A DNA stretch of 41,203 nucleotides from Bacteriovoracia bacterium (GCA_030427595.1 JAUIBX010000007.1:1-41203); one strand, 5' to 3'. Counted from the first letter of the stretch, positions 31,733 through 40,149 are shown. The notes: a model not told the origin generated them from the letters alone. Numbers and translations are program-made.

Positions 31733-32804
31733 GATCTTTCTGGATATCACTCGGAAGCTTGGGGAGGTCTTTTCTAGAAATTAAAAAGGTCGATAAATCA
31801 AAAAGATCAATATAGACACGATTATTTTCTGCCGCCATTTTTAAATAGTGATGACCTGAAGATCCACCTGTTCCAATTTTAGTCCCAAGCATACGATGGG
31901 CCATAAGAGCATGGCGGTAGCGCCAAGTTGTAAAGTTCTCATCAATGTCCATAAGACAGGTAAGAAAACGATAGGGAAGTTGGAGAATGGGCTCATCTCT
32001 GTAGAGAAGAATAAAGAGAGCATTAAGTGTTGCTCTTCTTGAGAGTCTTCTCTTTCCTTGCTCTAGAAGCTTCCCATATTCACTCTCATTAAACAGCGAA
32101 GAAAAAGTTTTTCTCGTGGACTCGAGGTTGGCCAATTGACCTTCCTTTGCCTTTGGAGAAAGAGTGGCAAGATTGTTGTTGATAATGTCCTCATCCCTTT
32201 TGAGCATGGTTGAGATGACATTTTCGTATTCTTCCCAGAAGTTGAAATTCTCTTTTTGGGTGAAGGGAAGTCTTTCAAGCCACTTATTAACGAGATCAAG
32301 GAGAGACTCTTCTTTTTCAACATTAAGAATATGTTCTTTGTCTTTGTTGTTAAGGCGTCCAAGAAAGTAATCTCTGTCCACGGCTTTGCGGTTATTGGTT
32401 CTTAATCCCATACGCACTTCGATTTCTCGAAACTGAACAGACTGAAAACCCGAAGCCGGTACCAGCAGATCTCTAAATTCAAGAAAATCCATGGGGCTCA
32501 TGGTCTCCATAACGGGGAGTTGGTCCAATAATAGTGATTGAATTTTGATGACTCGCTCGAGGCGTGAGGTGGCCAAGGCGATATTTTTTTCAGGAATTTG
32601 GGGTGCAGAGAAGATGTCGAGCACCGAGGCCATTTCATGGATGATTTGTTTAAACCACATTTCATAAACTTGATGCACGATGATAAAGAGAGTTTCATCG
32701 TGGGCTTCGTCTCCAACCTCCTTACTTTTAGGATGTTGGGTATCGAGGAGTTTCTCCAGTTGAAGGTAATCACCGTAATATGTTCCTTCTACATCTTGTC
32801 CCAC
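31710..32804 (-). CDS. kynA: Tryptophan 2,3-dioxygenase
   Basis: The heme enzyme opens the indole ring of tryptophan to N-formylkynurenine with O2. Recognised segments are TYYGDYLQLEKLLDTQHP, HDETLFIIVHQVYEMWFKQI (His44 corresponds to the distal His of the Xanthomonas enzyme), MSPMDFLEFRDLLVPASGFQSVQFR, the proximal heme ligand region RYRHALMAHRMLGTKIGTGGSSG, and YIDLFDLSTFL near the end. Length 364 is longer than the 280-300 of many bacterial forms and closer to the animal size. The start is GTG at 32804 with AAGGAG seven bases upstream. It is the first enzyme of the pathway, but it is encoded opposite the rest and divergent from the heme A synthase fusion. Confidence 0.95.
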   Translation of the reverse strand: MGQDVEGTYYGDYLQLEKLLDTQHPKSKEVGDEAHDETLFIIVHQVYEMWFKQIIHEMASVLDIFSAPQIPEKNIALATSRLERVIKIQSLLLDQLPVMETMSPMDFLEFRDLLVPASGFQSVQFREIEVRMGLRTNNRKAVDRDYFLGRLNNKDKEHILNVEKEESLLDLVNKWLERLPFTQKENFNFWEEYENVISTMLKRDEDIINNNLATLSPKAKEGQLANLESTRKTFSSLFNESEYGKLLEQGKRRLSRRATLNALFILLYRDEPILQLPYRFLTCLMDIDENFTTWRYRHALMAHRMLGTKIGTGGSSGHHYLKMAAENNRVYIDLFDLSTFLISRKDLPKLPSDIQKDLNFSFQG

Positions 32805-32823
32805 TTTGGTCTCCTTTAAACTT

Positions 32824-32839
32824 TTCCGGACATTCCGGA
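32824..32839. promoter_or_regulatory. Tandem TTCCGGA motif between kynA and ctaA-ctaB
   Basis: TTCCGGA occurs twice, at 32824-32830 and 32833-32839, two bases apart; TCCGGACATTCCGGA also reads as an inverted repeat. It lies just after a TAAAAT box on the minus strand (complement of 32839-32844), thus at or near the expected kynA transcription start, a usual place for a repressor site. Confidence 0.35.
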
Positions 32840-32864
32840 TTTTATTGCGATAGGCCGAGTTGAT

Positions 32865-34691
32865 GTGTATAAACCAACAAAGTTAAATCCTATGACACGC
32901 GCTAGAACTTATAGTTTACTTACCATTGTGTTTTCGTTTGGGCTATTGCTCTTAGGGGCAATGGTGCACTATTCGAGTAACTCCATCACGTGCACTTCCT
33001 GGCCTCTATGCTACGGAATGGGCACACCTTTGACTCTAGGCCTAAATCTTGGGCACCGAGTTCTCGGAATGATTGTTGGTTTACTGACATTATTCATGGT
33101 TTTTTATGTCAAAAAGTCTGAGGGAAGCGAGGTTCAATCTGGGCCAGAAAACCTGACGCTCTTGGCGTTCTTTGCGCTCTTTCTTGTGGGTCTTCAGGGG
33201 CTTCTTGGTGGTATCACTAGCTTCTACAGATTACCGACTATTGTGAACACATCTCACTTTGCTCTCTCTGTTTTCTTTTTAAGCACAGTAATTCTTCTCG
33301 ATCATAAGATCCGTCTTAGGGAAGGGGGAGCCTCTATCAGGGTAAATCCTCAAACCTGGGGTGGCATGCACCTTTCGGATGGTTTGGGCCTTCTTGTTTT
33401 TTTGAGTTTCTCAACGATTTTACTAGGAGCTTTTGTTCGCCACTCTGGTGCTCTAAATGCTTGTGGTGTTGGTTGGTCTTCAATTCTGACCTGTCAGGCG
33501 CAAGGAGTGTCTTCTTTTTGGCCAGACGATAAAGCCGGCCAAATTCATATGTTCTATCGCTACTTTGCTTTTCTCACTTGGAGTTTTGGTGGCTTTTGGC
33601 TGTGGATAGTTTTTCGTCAGAGCCCCTCTCTGAGAAAACTTATAATCGGAACGGCCGTGGCACTCTCTGGTCATCAGGTCTTTGGTCTTTTGGCCGTAGG
33701 TTATAGCCTGCAACAACCTTGGACCCTCTTTCACTTTGGTTCTGGGGTTCTTTCGCTTGCTCTTTTTTGGAAGCTTAACTTAGAGATTAGATCGAAAGAA
33801 AAGGAACTGTTGGGTGATGCGCGTTATTCTTTTTGGAGTGATCTTCTTGAAATTACCAAGCCGCGCTTAGGCCTTTTGGTGATGTCGACTGTTTTTGTGG
33901 GTATGATGCTAGCGCCGCGTCAGTTGATGTTCTTTAAAGGCCTTATAGGTTTCTTCTTCACTTTTATTCTCGTTATGGGAGCAGCAGCTTTCAATTGCTG
34001 GATGGAAATAGATATCGACAAGTTGATGGATCGCACAAAGGACCGCCCTCTGCCAGCTGGTCGTATGAAGCCCGAAGTGGCGCTGGTCTTTAGTTCTGGT
34101 CTCATGATTGCGGCGATGCTTGGGCTTTATTTCTTTGTAAATGCAGCTACAGCGGTGCTTGGTTTAATTGCTGCTGTGCTCTACGTTTTTGCCTACACAC
34201 CTTTAAAGCAAAAGAGTGTTCTTGCTCTTTATGTGGGGGCGATTCCCGGAGCGATTCCGCCACTAATGGGCTGGACCATTGTTATGGGTAAGATGACCAC
34301 ATTTTCTTGGGTTCTCTTTGCCATTCTCTTTGTGTGGCAGTTGCCACATTTTCTAGCGATCTCCATTTATCACGCCGAAGACTATGGCAAGGCCAAGATT
34401 AAAATTTACCCCAACTCCTTTGGTCTTAATTTAACGAAGTGGGGCATCTTTCTTTTAACGGGTCTTTTGGCCTACGCCTCTCTTTACGCTTGGTGGTACG
34501 ACTTGGGCGTGACTGATTACTATGGTTATTTTGCGAGCTTCTTGAATGTTGTCTTTTTGCTGGTGTCTTTGAAAGTTCTCATAACACCTACTGTCAATAA
34601 AAATAACTTAAAGAAGTGGGCACGAATTTACTTTTTTGGTTCTATTTTTTATTTACCTTTGCTCCTTGGGTCAATGATCTACTTAAGTTGA
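32865..34691 (+). CDS. Fused heme A synthase / heme O synthase (CtaA-CtaB)
   Basis: One 608-residue polypeptide joins two enzymes of heme A formation. Residues about 10-310 are COX15/CtaA-like: TSWPLCYG, GHRVLG, NTSHFALSV and TLFHFGSGVLSL. Residues about 325-608 are COX10/CtaB (protoheme farnesyltransferase): ITKPRLGLLV, NCWMEIDIDKLMDRTKDRPLPAGR with the prenyl-diphosphate Asp cluster, YTPLKQKS and WQLPHFLAISIYHAEDYGKAKIKI. About 16 membrane helices. It makes heme A for the aa3 oxidase encoded next. The start (GTG 32865) has little ribosome-site support; ATG at 32892 is the alternative. In the CtaA half, the expected His-Arg of the sixth helix reads Tyr231-Arg. Confidence 0.92.
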   Translation: MYKPTKLNPMTRARTYSLLTIVFSFGLLLLGAMVHYSSNSITCTSWPLCYGMGTPLTLGLNLGHRVLGMIVGLLTLFMVFYVKKSEGSEVQSGPENLTLLAFFALFLVGLQGLLGGITSFYRLPTIVNTSHFALSVFFLSTVILLDHKIRLREGGASIRVNPQTWGGMHLSDGLGLLVFLSFSTILLGAFVRHSGALNACGVGWSSILTCQAQGVSSFWPDDKAGQIHMFYRYFAFLTWSFGGFWLWIVFRQSPSLRKLIIGTAVALSGHQVFGLLAVGYSLQQPWTLFHFGSGVLSLALFWKLNLEIRSKEKELLGDARYSFWSDLLEITKPRLGLLVMSTVFVGMMLAPRQLMFFKGLIGFFFTFILVMGAAAFNCWMEIDIDKLMDRTKDRPLPAGRMKPEVALVFSSGLMIAAMLGLYFFVNAATAVLGLIAAVLYVFAYTPLKQKSVLALYVGAIPGAIPPLMGWTIVMGKMTTFSWVLFAILFVWQLPHFLAISIYHAEDYGKAKIKIYPNSFGLNLTKWGIFLLTGLLAYASLYAWWYDLGVTDYYGYFASFLNVVFLLVSLKVLITPTVNKNNLKKWARIYFFGSIFYLPLLLGSMIYLS

Positions 34692-34736
34692 GTTAGCGAA
34701 AAGGTGACCAATATAGTAAATCGTAGAAATTATTAG

Positions 34737-34742
34737 TATAAT
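34737..34742 (+). promoter_or_regulatory. Possible -10 box before the cox operon
   Basis: A perfect TATAAT lies 71 bp before coxB in a 121 bp AT-rich gap after the heme A synthase fusion. I see no good -35 box at the right distance (TAGTAA at 34714), so activity is uncertain and might need an activator. Confidence 0.3.
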
Positions 34743-34812
34743 TCCATTCAAAATAGATATTAGAAAATAAAAGCACCTTGATAATTGGCTTCGCGCTAAA
34801 GGGATATGTGAC

Positions 34813-35649
34813 ATGAAAAACAAAGTTTTTACGGAACCAGTAATTAAAAATACTGAAAGCTTGGGGTTCTTTGAATCGTTTGCTCCCCCTGAAGACATCT
34901 CTGCAAACGGACATCTTATTGATTACCTTTTTAACTACACGACCTCATTAAACCTTTTCTTCTTCGTTTTGGTTTGTATTGGTCTCTTTGGTTTCTCATA
35001 CCTCTATCATCAGAGTAGACATCCGAAGCCTTACTACACTTATGGAAATAAAAAGCCTCACATTCTTATCGCTACTATCATCGGTATCGCGGTCTTTGTT
35101 GGTATCGATATGAATATTACAAGAATGTCGAATAATGATTTCACTGGTGTTTTTATTAACTGGCCAGATGAAAGCAAGGAAGATGTTGTTCGTGTTCAGG
35201 TTCTTGGTCAGCAATGGGCATGGAACTTTCGTCAACCAGGCGCGGACGGTATCTTTAACACACAAGATGACATCGTTACTTTGAATGACCTGCGTGTTCC
35301 GGCCAATAAGAAAGTTGTTTTTCAAATTCTATCAAAAGATGTGATTCACTCACTTTATTTTCCAAATGCTCGTCGTAAGACAGATGCGATCCCAGGTCGT
35401 ATTACAAGAATGTGGGTTGAATTCACCAAACCTGGAACATACGACATCGCTTGTGCGGAAATGTGTGGAACTTACCACTACCGTATGGCCGCAAAACTTA
35501 CTGTTTACGAAGAAGAAGAATTTAATCACTACTTAGCTGAGGCTGCTCAAATCCATAGAGCGGTAAATGATCCAGAAGATGCAGATATCTACTGGGGCTG
35601 GAAGTGGACCTCCACCTCATCGGCTAAGAAAATTGGAATGAATAAGTAA
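34813..35649 (+). CDS. coxB: Cytochrome c oxidase subunit II
   Basis: Subunit II takes electrons from cytochrome c through the binuclear CuA centre. Ligands are all present: His179 (VIHSLYFP), then Cys214, Glu216, Cys218, His222 and Met225 in the CAEMCGTYHYRM segment. The aromatic QQWAWNFRQPGADG patch relays electrons. Two membrane helices (about 46-64 and 84-100) precede the soluble domain. The C-terminus has no fused cytochrome c, unlike caa3 oxidases; instead a separate diheme cytochrome gene lies downstream. The start (ATG 34813) has AAGGG upstream. Asp/Glu-rich tail of unknown role. Confidence 0.95.
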   Translation: MKNKVFTEPVIKNTESLGFFESFAPPEDISANGHLIDYLFNYTTSLNLFFFVLVCIGLFGFSYLYHQSRHPKPYYTYGNKKPHILIATIIGIAVFVGIDMNITRMSNNDFTGVFINWPDESKEDVVRVQVLGQQWAWNFRQPGADGIFNTQDDIVTLNDLRVPANKKVVFQILSKDVIHSLYFPNARRKTDAIPGRITRMWVEFTKPGTYDIACAEMCGTYHYRMAAKLTVYEEEEFNHYLAEAAQIHRAVNDPEDADIYWGWKWTSTSSAKKIGMNK

Positions 35650-35673
35650 TTAATTAATTGAGGAGATATTGAG

Positions 35674-37401
35674 ATGGCTTTTTACGAACAGCACATCCAC
35701 CCCAAACCAAAAACTTTTCTATCAAAGTATATTTTTTCTTACGATCACAAGGTGATTGGTAAGCAATTTCTTTGGTACGGAATCTTTTTTCTATTTGTTG
35801 GTGGGTTAATGGCCCTTATGATTCGTTGGACTCTGGCTTACCCCGGACAACCTTTTCCAGTTATTGGAAAGTTCCTTTTTCCTGAAACTGGTGGTGCCGT
35901 TCCTCCTGATACTTATGCCATGCTTTTTACTATGCATGGAACAATCATGATCTTCTATGCGATTACGCCGATCCTGATTGGAGCCTTTGGTAACTTCTGT
36001 ATCCCGCTCATGCTTGGTGCGAGAGATATGGCGTTTCCCTTGTTGAATATGCTCTCCTTTAACGTTGCTGTTATTTCTGGTGCCCTTCTCCTTGGGTCGC
36101 TTTTCACACCTCTTGGTGCTGCAGCAGGTGGTTGGACTTCTTATCCAACACTTTCAACACTGATTGGATCCCCTGGTGTTGGGCAAACTCTTTGGACTCT
36201 AGCGATCTTTGTTCTTGGGGTTTCTTCAACAATGGGTGCTGTGAACTACATCACAACCATCATTACCCTTAGAGCTCCCGGTATGGGCTATTTCGATATG
36301 CCGCTTACGATCTGGGGTCTTGGATTGACGGCCGTTCTAAACGCCATCTTCCTACCTGTTCTAGGTGCCGGTTGTTTACTTCTTATTTTTGATCGTGTTT
36401 TTGGAACAACCTTCTTCCTTGCTGGTGCCGCTGCAACGACTGGTACTGGTGACCCGGTTCTTTTCCAACACGTATTTTGGATCTTTGGTCACCCTGAAGT
36501 TTATATTCTTATTCTTCCTGCATGGGGGATTGTTTCTGACCTTCTTTCATTCTTCGCAAGAAAGCCGGCTTTTGGGGCCAAGGCAACTGCTCTTGCGATG
36601 ACATCGATCACGATCCTTTCAACTCTAGTTTATGGTCACCACATGTTTACAACTCAGATGTCTCCACTTCTGACTCAAACATTTATGACCCTGACTATGA
36701 CGATTTCAATTCCTTCGGCGATCTTCTTCACCAACTGGTTGGGAACGATCTGGAAAGGTTCAATCCGTTTTCACAGTCCAATGCTTTTCAGCCTTGGTGT
36801 GGTCTTCGTATTTGGTCTTGGTGGTCTAACAGGTCTTTACCTCGGTACCGTAACTACTGACCTTTATCTTCATGACACTTACTTTGTTGTTGGTCACTTC
36901 CACTACACTATGGCAGCTTCGGTTCTTCTTGGTGGATTTGCTGCAACTTACTTTTGGATGCCTAAGATGTTTGGAACTCTCATGAACGAGTTCTGGGCCA
37001 AGGTTCACTTCTGGATTACCATGATGGGTCTTAACGGCGTTTTCTTTGCGATGATGCTTGTTGGCTATGGTGGTATGCATAGAAGGATCTTTAATCCATT
37101 CATCTATGAATTTACTCAAAAGCTCATCCCTCTCAATACTTTCGCGACCTGGTCAGCGATCGTTATGGGCTTTGCTCAAATTATCTTTGTAATCAACTTT
37201 GTTCACGCTGTTTTCTTCAAGAAAGAGAAAGCTTCAGACAACCCTTGGGAAGTTGGGACTCTTGAATGGACCATTCCTTCACCAGCTCCTCACTACAACT
37301 TCAAGGAAATCCCTGTTGTGAAGTGTGGACCGCACGAGCTTGGTAACCCCAACCTTAGTGGTAGCAAAGACTTTCAGTATCAAACTGAAGAACTAGCTTA
37401 G
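35674..37401 (+). CDS. coxA: Cytochrome c oxidase subunit I (A-family heme-copper oxidase)
   Basis: The catalytic subunit reduces O2 to water and pumps protons. Heme a ligands are His88 (TMHGTIM) and His410, heme a3 His408 (VVGHFHYTM), CuB ligands His273, His322 and His323, with the cross-linked Tyr277 in GHPEVYIL; the Glu275 in that motif marks the A1 (mitochondrial-type) proton path. About 12 helices, 575 residues. A GAGGAG upstream supports the ATG at 35674. The order coxB-coxA-coxC with tight spacing and the downstream Sco copper chaperone form a complete oxidase operon. Confidence 0.97.
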   Translation: MAFYEQHIHPKPKTFLSKYIFSYDHKVIGKQFLWYGIFFLFVGGLMALMIRWTLAYPGQPFPVIGKFLFPETGGAVPPDTYAMLFTMHGTIMIFYAITPILIGAFGNFCIPLMLGARDMAFPLLNMLSFNVAVISGALLLGSLFTPLGAAAGGWTSYPTLSTLIGSPGVGQTLWTLAIFVLGVSSTMGAVNYITTIITLRAPGMGYFDMPLTIWGLGLTAVLNAIFLPVLGAGCLLLIFDRVFGTTFFLAGAAATTGTGDPVLFQHVFWIFGHPEVYILILPAWGIVSDLLSFFARKPAFGAKATALAMTSITILSTLVYGHHMFTTQMSPLLTQTFMTLTMTISIPSAIFFTNWLGTIWKGSIRFHSPMLFSLGVVFVFGLGGLTGLYLGTVTTDLYLHDTYFVVGHFHYTMAASVLLGGFAATYFWMPKMFGTLMNEFWAKVHFWITMMGLNGVFFAMMLVGYGGMHRRIFNPFIYEFTQKLIPLNTFATWSAIVMGFAQIIFVINFVHAVFFKKEKASDNPWEVGTLEWTIPSPAPHYNFKEIPVVKCGPHELGNPNLSGSKDFQYQTEELA

Positions 37402-37413
37402 GAACAAAATTAA

Positions 37414-38025
37414 ATGGCTGTAGCTGTGGTAAATGACAAAAGTATAGAAAGAGACGTTCAAAGGAACGCTCAAAGAGAAAGAGCGACATCCTCCATTGCG
37501 ATGGTGATGACGCTCGTTTCTTTTTCAATGCTTTTTGCCACCCTTATGCTTGGCTACATCGCCTATCGTTTTACTTCTGAAGTATGGCCTCCTCTTGGGA
37601 TGCAACGTGCTTCATTAGGACTTCCTACAATTAGTACTGTGATTATCCTAATGAGCTCACTCTCTTATTTCCTATGCGAGGGGGGCTTTAGTAAGGGAGA
37701 TCATAAGTCCTTTAAGACTTACTTTTGGATCACACTACTTCTTGGAATAGGGTTTATGGTGAGCCAGCTCTTTTTGTGGCGCGACCTTAAGCTTTCTGGA
37801 ATTTATGTAGATACAACTGTTTTTGCTTCAATCATTTATGCCTTTACCTGGGTTCATGCAGCTCACGTTATTGGTGGTATTGTGGCGCTCCTTCTCCTTT
37901 TTCCGACCTTGCTTGGAAAGAGAGAGAAGTTAAAGTCTGAACTCTGGATTAAGAATGTTGGTCAGTTTTGGCACTTTTTAGGCATTGTTTGGGTCATTAT
38001 TTATTTTGGTATTTTTGTTTTTTAA
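37414..38025 (+). CDS. coxC: Cytochrome c oxidase subunit III
   Basis: Five-helix subunit III, stabilising subunit I. Diagnostic segments are the first helix (MVMTLVSFSMLFATLMLGYIA), ISTVIILMSSLSYFL, TWVHAAHVIGGIVALLLL and the final NVGQFWHFLGIVWVIIYFGIFVF. The N-terminal 30 residues are hydrophilic and charged. It lies 12 bp after coxA. This is the second CoxC-family gene in the window; it is the one expected to pair with coxA/coxB, whereas the copy at 22555 is attached to the bc-type operon. The two differ clearly in sequence, so they are not a recent duplication. Confidence 0.94.
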   Translation: MAVAVVNDKSIERDVQRNAQRERATSSIAMVMTLVSFSMLFATLMLGYIAYRFTSEVWPPLGMQRASLGLPTISTVIILMSSLSYFLCEGGFSKGDHKSFKTYFWITLLLGIGFMVSQLFLWRDLKLSGIYVDTTVFASIIYAFTWVHAAHVIGGIVALLLLFPTLLGKREKLKSELWIKNVGQFWHFLGIVWVIIYFGIFVF

Positions 38026-38043
38026 ATATTTAAGGAATTGATC

Positions 38044-38955
38044 ATGAGGTTTTTAACTCCCTTTGTAGCAATTTTATCGACTCTCTTTTTTGTAGGCTGC
38101 GAGCCCAACGATTTTAAAGAGGGTGTAGTAATGGCCGGTGGTCAGTATGTTTCTGCTCAAACCCTTAACAAAGGTAAGCAGATCTACGCTGAGTACTGTA
38201 TGGCCTGTCATGGTGTAGACGGTGATGGGAAAGGTGTGGCAGCTAAAGGTCTTCAGCCACCTCCGCGTAACTTTAAACTTGGAATTATCAAGTTTGGTAA
38301 TGTTGTAAGTGGTGAACTTCCTCATGATGATGCTATATACAAAGCTCTTAAGCACGGTCTAAACGGTTCAGCGATGCTTCCTTGGGATCTTAAAAAGGAT
38401 CAAATGGTAGCTGTCTGGCAATATATCAAGACTTTTGCTCCTGACACTTGGATAGGTAAAGACAAAGAGCTTGGTGAAAAACTTAATGCAAAAGAATTTA
38501 AAGACCCTTTCACTCTAGCTCGTCGTGACCAGGCCATTGAACTTGGTAAAAAAGTTTATCATGTTGAAGCCAACTGTCAGTCTTGCCACCGTGGTTATGT
38601 CACTCTCGCTGAGTACGATGCTATGACAAAAGAGCTCACAGGGGACGGAATTGATGAGCTTGATGAAGACTTCTATCAGCTTAAAATTCAAGAGTCCGAT
38701 CATGGTTATGCGGTTATCCCACCAGATTTTACTTGGCATGAGCTTCGTTCTGTAAGAGCTGGCGGTAAAGAAGAAATTGAAGATCTTTACTTGAGGCTTC
38801 TTGCCGGTGTTGGTGGTACTGCCATGCCAGCTTGGAAAGATACCCTTGAAGATCACAAGATTTGGGCCCTTGCTTATTATGTGAGCCATCTAAGAACTTT
38901 TAAAAACTCACCAAAGCGTAAAGAGTTTGTAACAAGACTTGCTGAAGGGAACTAG
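38044..38955 (+). CDS. Diheme cytochrome c lipoprotein
   Basis: A cytochrome c with two CxxCH sites (Cys52-Cys55-His56 in YCMACHGVDG, Cys178-Cys181-His182 in NCQSCHRGY), each in a separate class I-like domain. The N-terminus is a lipoprotein signal ending in LFFVGC, with Cys19 as lipid-modified residue, so the protein is membrane-tethered on the periplasmic side. Its place between coxC and sco suggests it is the electron donor to CuA. I chose ATG 38044 (303 residues), with AAGGA seven bases upstream, over a TTG two codons earlier. Methionine axial ligands are probable (GSAMLPW and GTAMPAW) but inferred. Confidence 0.9.
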   Translation: MRFLTPFVAILSTLFFVGCEPNDFKEGVVMAGGQYVSAQTLNKGKQIYAEYCMACHGVDGDGKGVAAKGLQPPPRNFKLGIIKFGNVVSGELPHDDAIYKALKHGLNGSAMLPWDLKKDQMVAVWQYIKTFAPDTWIGKDKELGEKLNAKEFKDPFTLARRDQAIELGKKVYHVEANCQSCHRGYVTLAEYDAMTKELTGDGIDELDEDFYQLKIQESDHGYAVIPPDFTWHELRSVRAGGKEEIEDLYLRLLAGVGGTAMPAWKDTLEDHKIWALAYYVSHLRTFKNSPKRKEFVTRLAEGN

Positions 38956-39650
38956 TGACCACTGATACGCTATCCTACGTTAGAGAAGAAAGCCTGGTAG
39001 AAAAGCTTGTGAGAAGCAAGCTTTTCTGGGTGTGTTTCTTTGTCCTAACTTTTAGCTATCCGATTTACCGTTCTTACAACAGGGTATTACCACCTGAGCT
39101 TCCTCGCCTAGGAAAGGTTCCTGAGTTCACTTTAACTAATGAATTTGGAAAGCCATTTGGTAGTAAAGATTTGCAAGGCCGCATTTATATGGCGTCCTTT
39201 ATGTTCACTTCATGTCCGACAACATGTCCTGGTCTTATTGAAAGAATGAAGGTGGCGCAGAAAAGGCTTAAAGGCCTAGGGCAAAAAGCTGCACTTCTTT
39301 CAATTACTGTAGATCCCATAACAGATACGCCTGAAGTGCTTAATAAATATGCTCGTAAAAATAAGGCGAACCCCTATGTTTGGCATTTCTTAACTGGGAC
39401 AAGGTCTGAGTTAAAAGATTTATTAGTTGATGGTTTTAAAGTCCCCATGGGTGATAAAGAACCTGTTGAAGGTGTTGTGGGATCTGAAACTGTAACATTG
39501 ATGGATATTGCTCATACAGAAAAACTTGTCCTTGTTGATGAAGAGGGCATGATTAGAGGTTATTACTCCACTGATAAGATGGGGATGGATAAGCTCATGA
39601 TTGATGTTGGATTATTAGTTAATAGACCAAATAAGAAAGAAACGATTTAA
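38955..39650 (+). CDS. Sco/SenC-type copper chaperone
   Basis: Sco proteins deliver copper to the CuA site of subunit II. The copper-binding residues are present: Cys87 and Cys91 in SCPTTCPG, and His187 in MDIAHTEKLVLVD. A single N-terminal membrane helix (about 22-38) anchors a thioredoxin-fold domain outside. Length 231 is typical. The start is a GTG overlapping the previous stop by one base (TAGTG), with AAGGG upstream. Within an oxidase operon this function is secure. Confidence 0.93.
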   Translation: MTTDTLSYVREESLVEKLVRSKLFWVCFFVLTFSYPIYRSYNRVLPPELPRLGKVPEFTLTNEFGKPFGSKDLQGRIYMASFMFTSCPTTCPGLIERMKVAQKRLKGLGQKAALLSITVDPITDTPEVLNKYARKNKANPYVWHFLTGTRSELKDLLVDGFKVPMGDKEPVEGVVGSETVTLMDIAHTEKLVLVDEEGMIRGYYSTDKMGMDKLMIDVGLLVNRPNKKETI

Positions 39651-39685
39651 ATATATTAGGATTAAAAAATAATTAGGAGTTAACC

Positions 39686-39973
39686 ATGGGTGCAGACGCT
39701 CAAGTTTATCACAGCCATAAGAAGAAATATTTTATGATCTTCATTCTTCTTGGGGTACTAACCATTGCAGAACTTATTGCTGCAGAAGCTGGATGGTCCT
39801 ACTTTTGGAAGGCCACGAGTTTATCTGTGCTAGCTCTTGGTAAGGCATTTGCTGTTGCTTATTGGTACATGCACTTAGATGAGGAGAAATCATGGCTTAA
39901 GTTTATTGCGGCCATTCCTATGAGTGCATTTGCTTACGCCGTTGTTGTTATTTTAGAATCTGTATCTAGGTAG
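39686..39973 (+). CDS. Cytochrome c oxidase subunit IV (prokaryotic COX4 family)
   Basis: A 95-residue, three-helix membrane protein of the caa3-type subunit IV family. The markers are a short basic N-terminus (HSHKKKY), a first helix with ILLGVLTIAELIAA, and KAFAVAYWYMHLDEEKSWLKFI, the best conserved part of the family. It stabilises the oxidase. The ATG has TAGGAG upstream. The next small gene begins nine bases later. Confidence 0.9.
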   Translation: MGADAQVYHSHKKKYFMIFILLGVLTIAELIAAEAGWSYFWKATSLSVLALGKAFAVAYWYMHLDEEKSWLKFIAAIPMSAFAYAVVVILESVSR

Positions 39974-39981
39974 GAGTTGAT

Positions 39982-40149
39982 ATGAACGAAACAGTAAAAA
40001 CCTCTTCCATTGTTAATGAGAAAGTACAAACTCCACAAAATGATCAAACAATCGCACCAACTTGGTTTGTGATTGTTTTTCTTATTTTTGCACTGATTAT
40101 TTTAAAGTCTTTTATCTACATTAAAGACGATAAGAGACACGGAAAGTAA
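39982..40149 (+). CDS. 55-residue single-pass membrane protein, end of cox operon
   Basis: Too short for most gene callers but well supported: the ATG at 39982 has AGGAG (39972-39976) five bases before it, follows subunit IV by eight bases and stays open to a TAA at 40147. The protein has a polar N-terminal half (MNETVKTSSIVNEKVQ...), one membrane helix (TWFVIVFLIFALIILKSF) and the basic tail IKDDKRHGK. It resembles in size the tiny extra subunits often coded in oxidase operons, though I recognise no family. Its stop directly abuts that of the convergent cyclophilin gene. Confidence 0.78.
   Translation: MNETVKTSSIVNEKVQTPQNDQTIAPTWFVIVFLIFALIILKSFIYIKDDKRHGK

Noticed and set aside
27163-32804. 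Kynurenine island as a recently transferred segment
   Set aside because: No integrase, transposase, tRNA end or flanking repeat, and base and codon use look like the neighbours by eye.
22555-38025. Two coxC genes as a recent duplication
   Set aside because: The two proteins share only family motifs and differ in length, N-terminus and most residues, so they are old paralogues.
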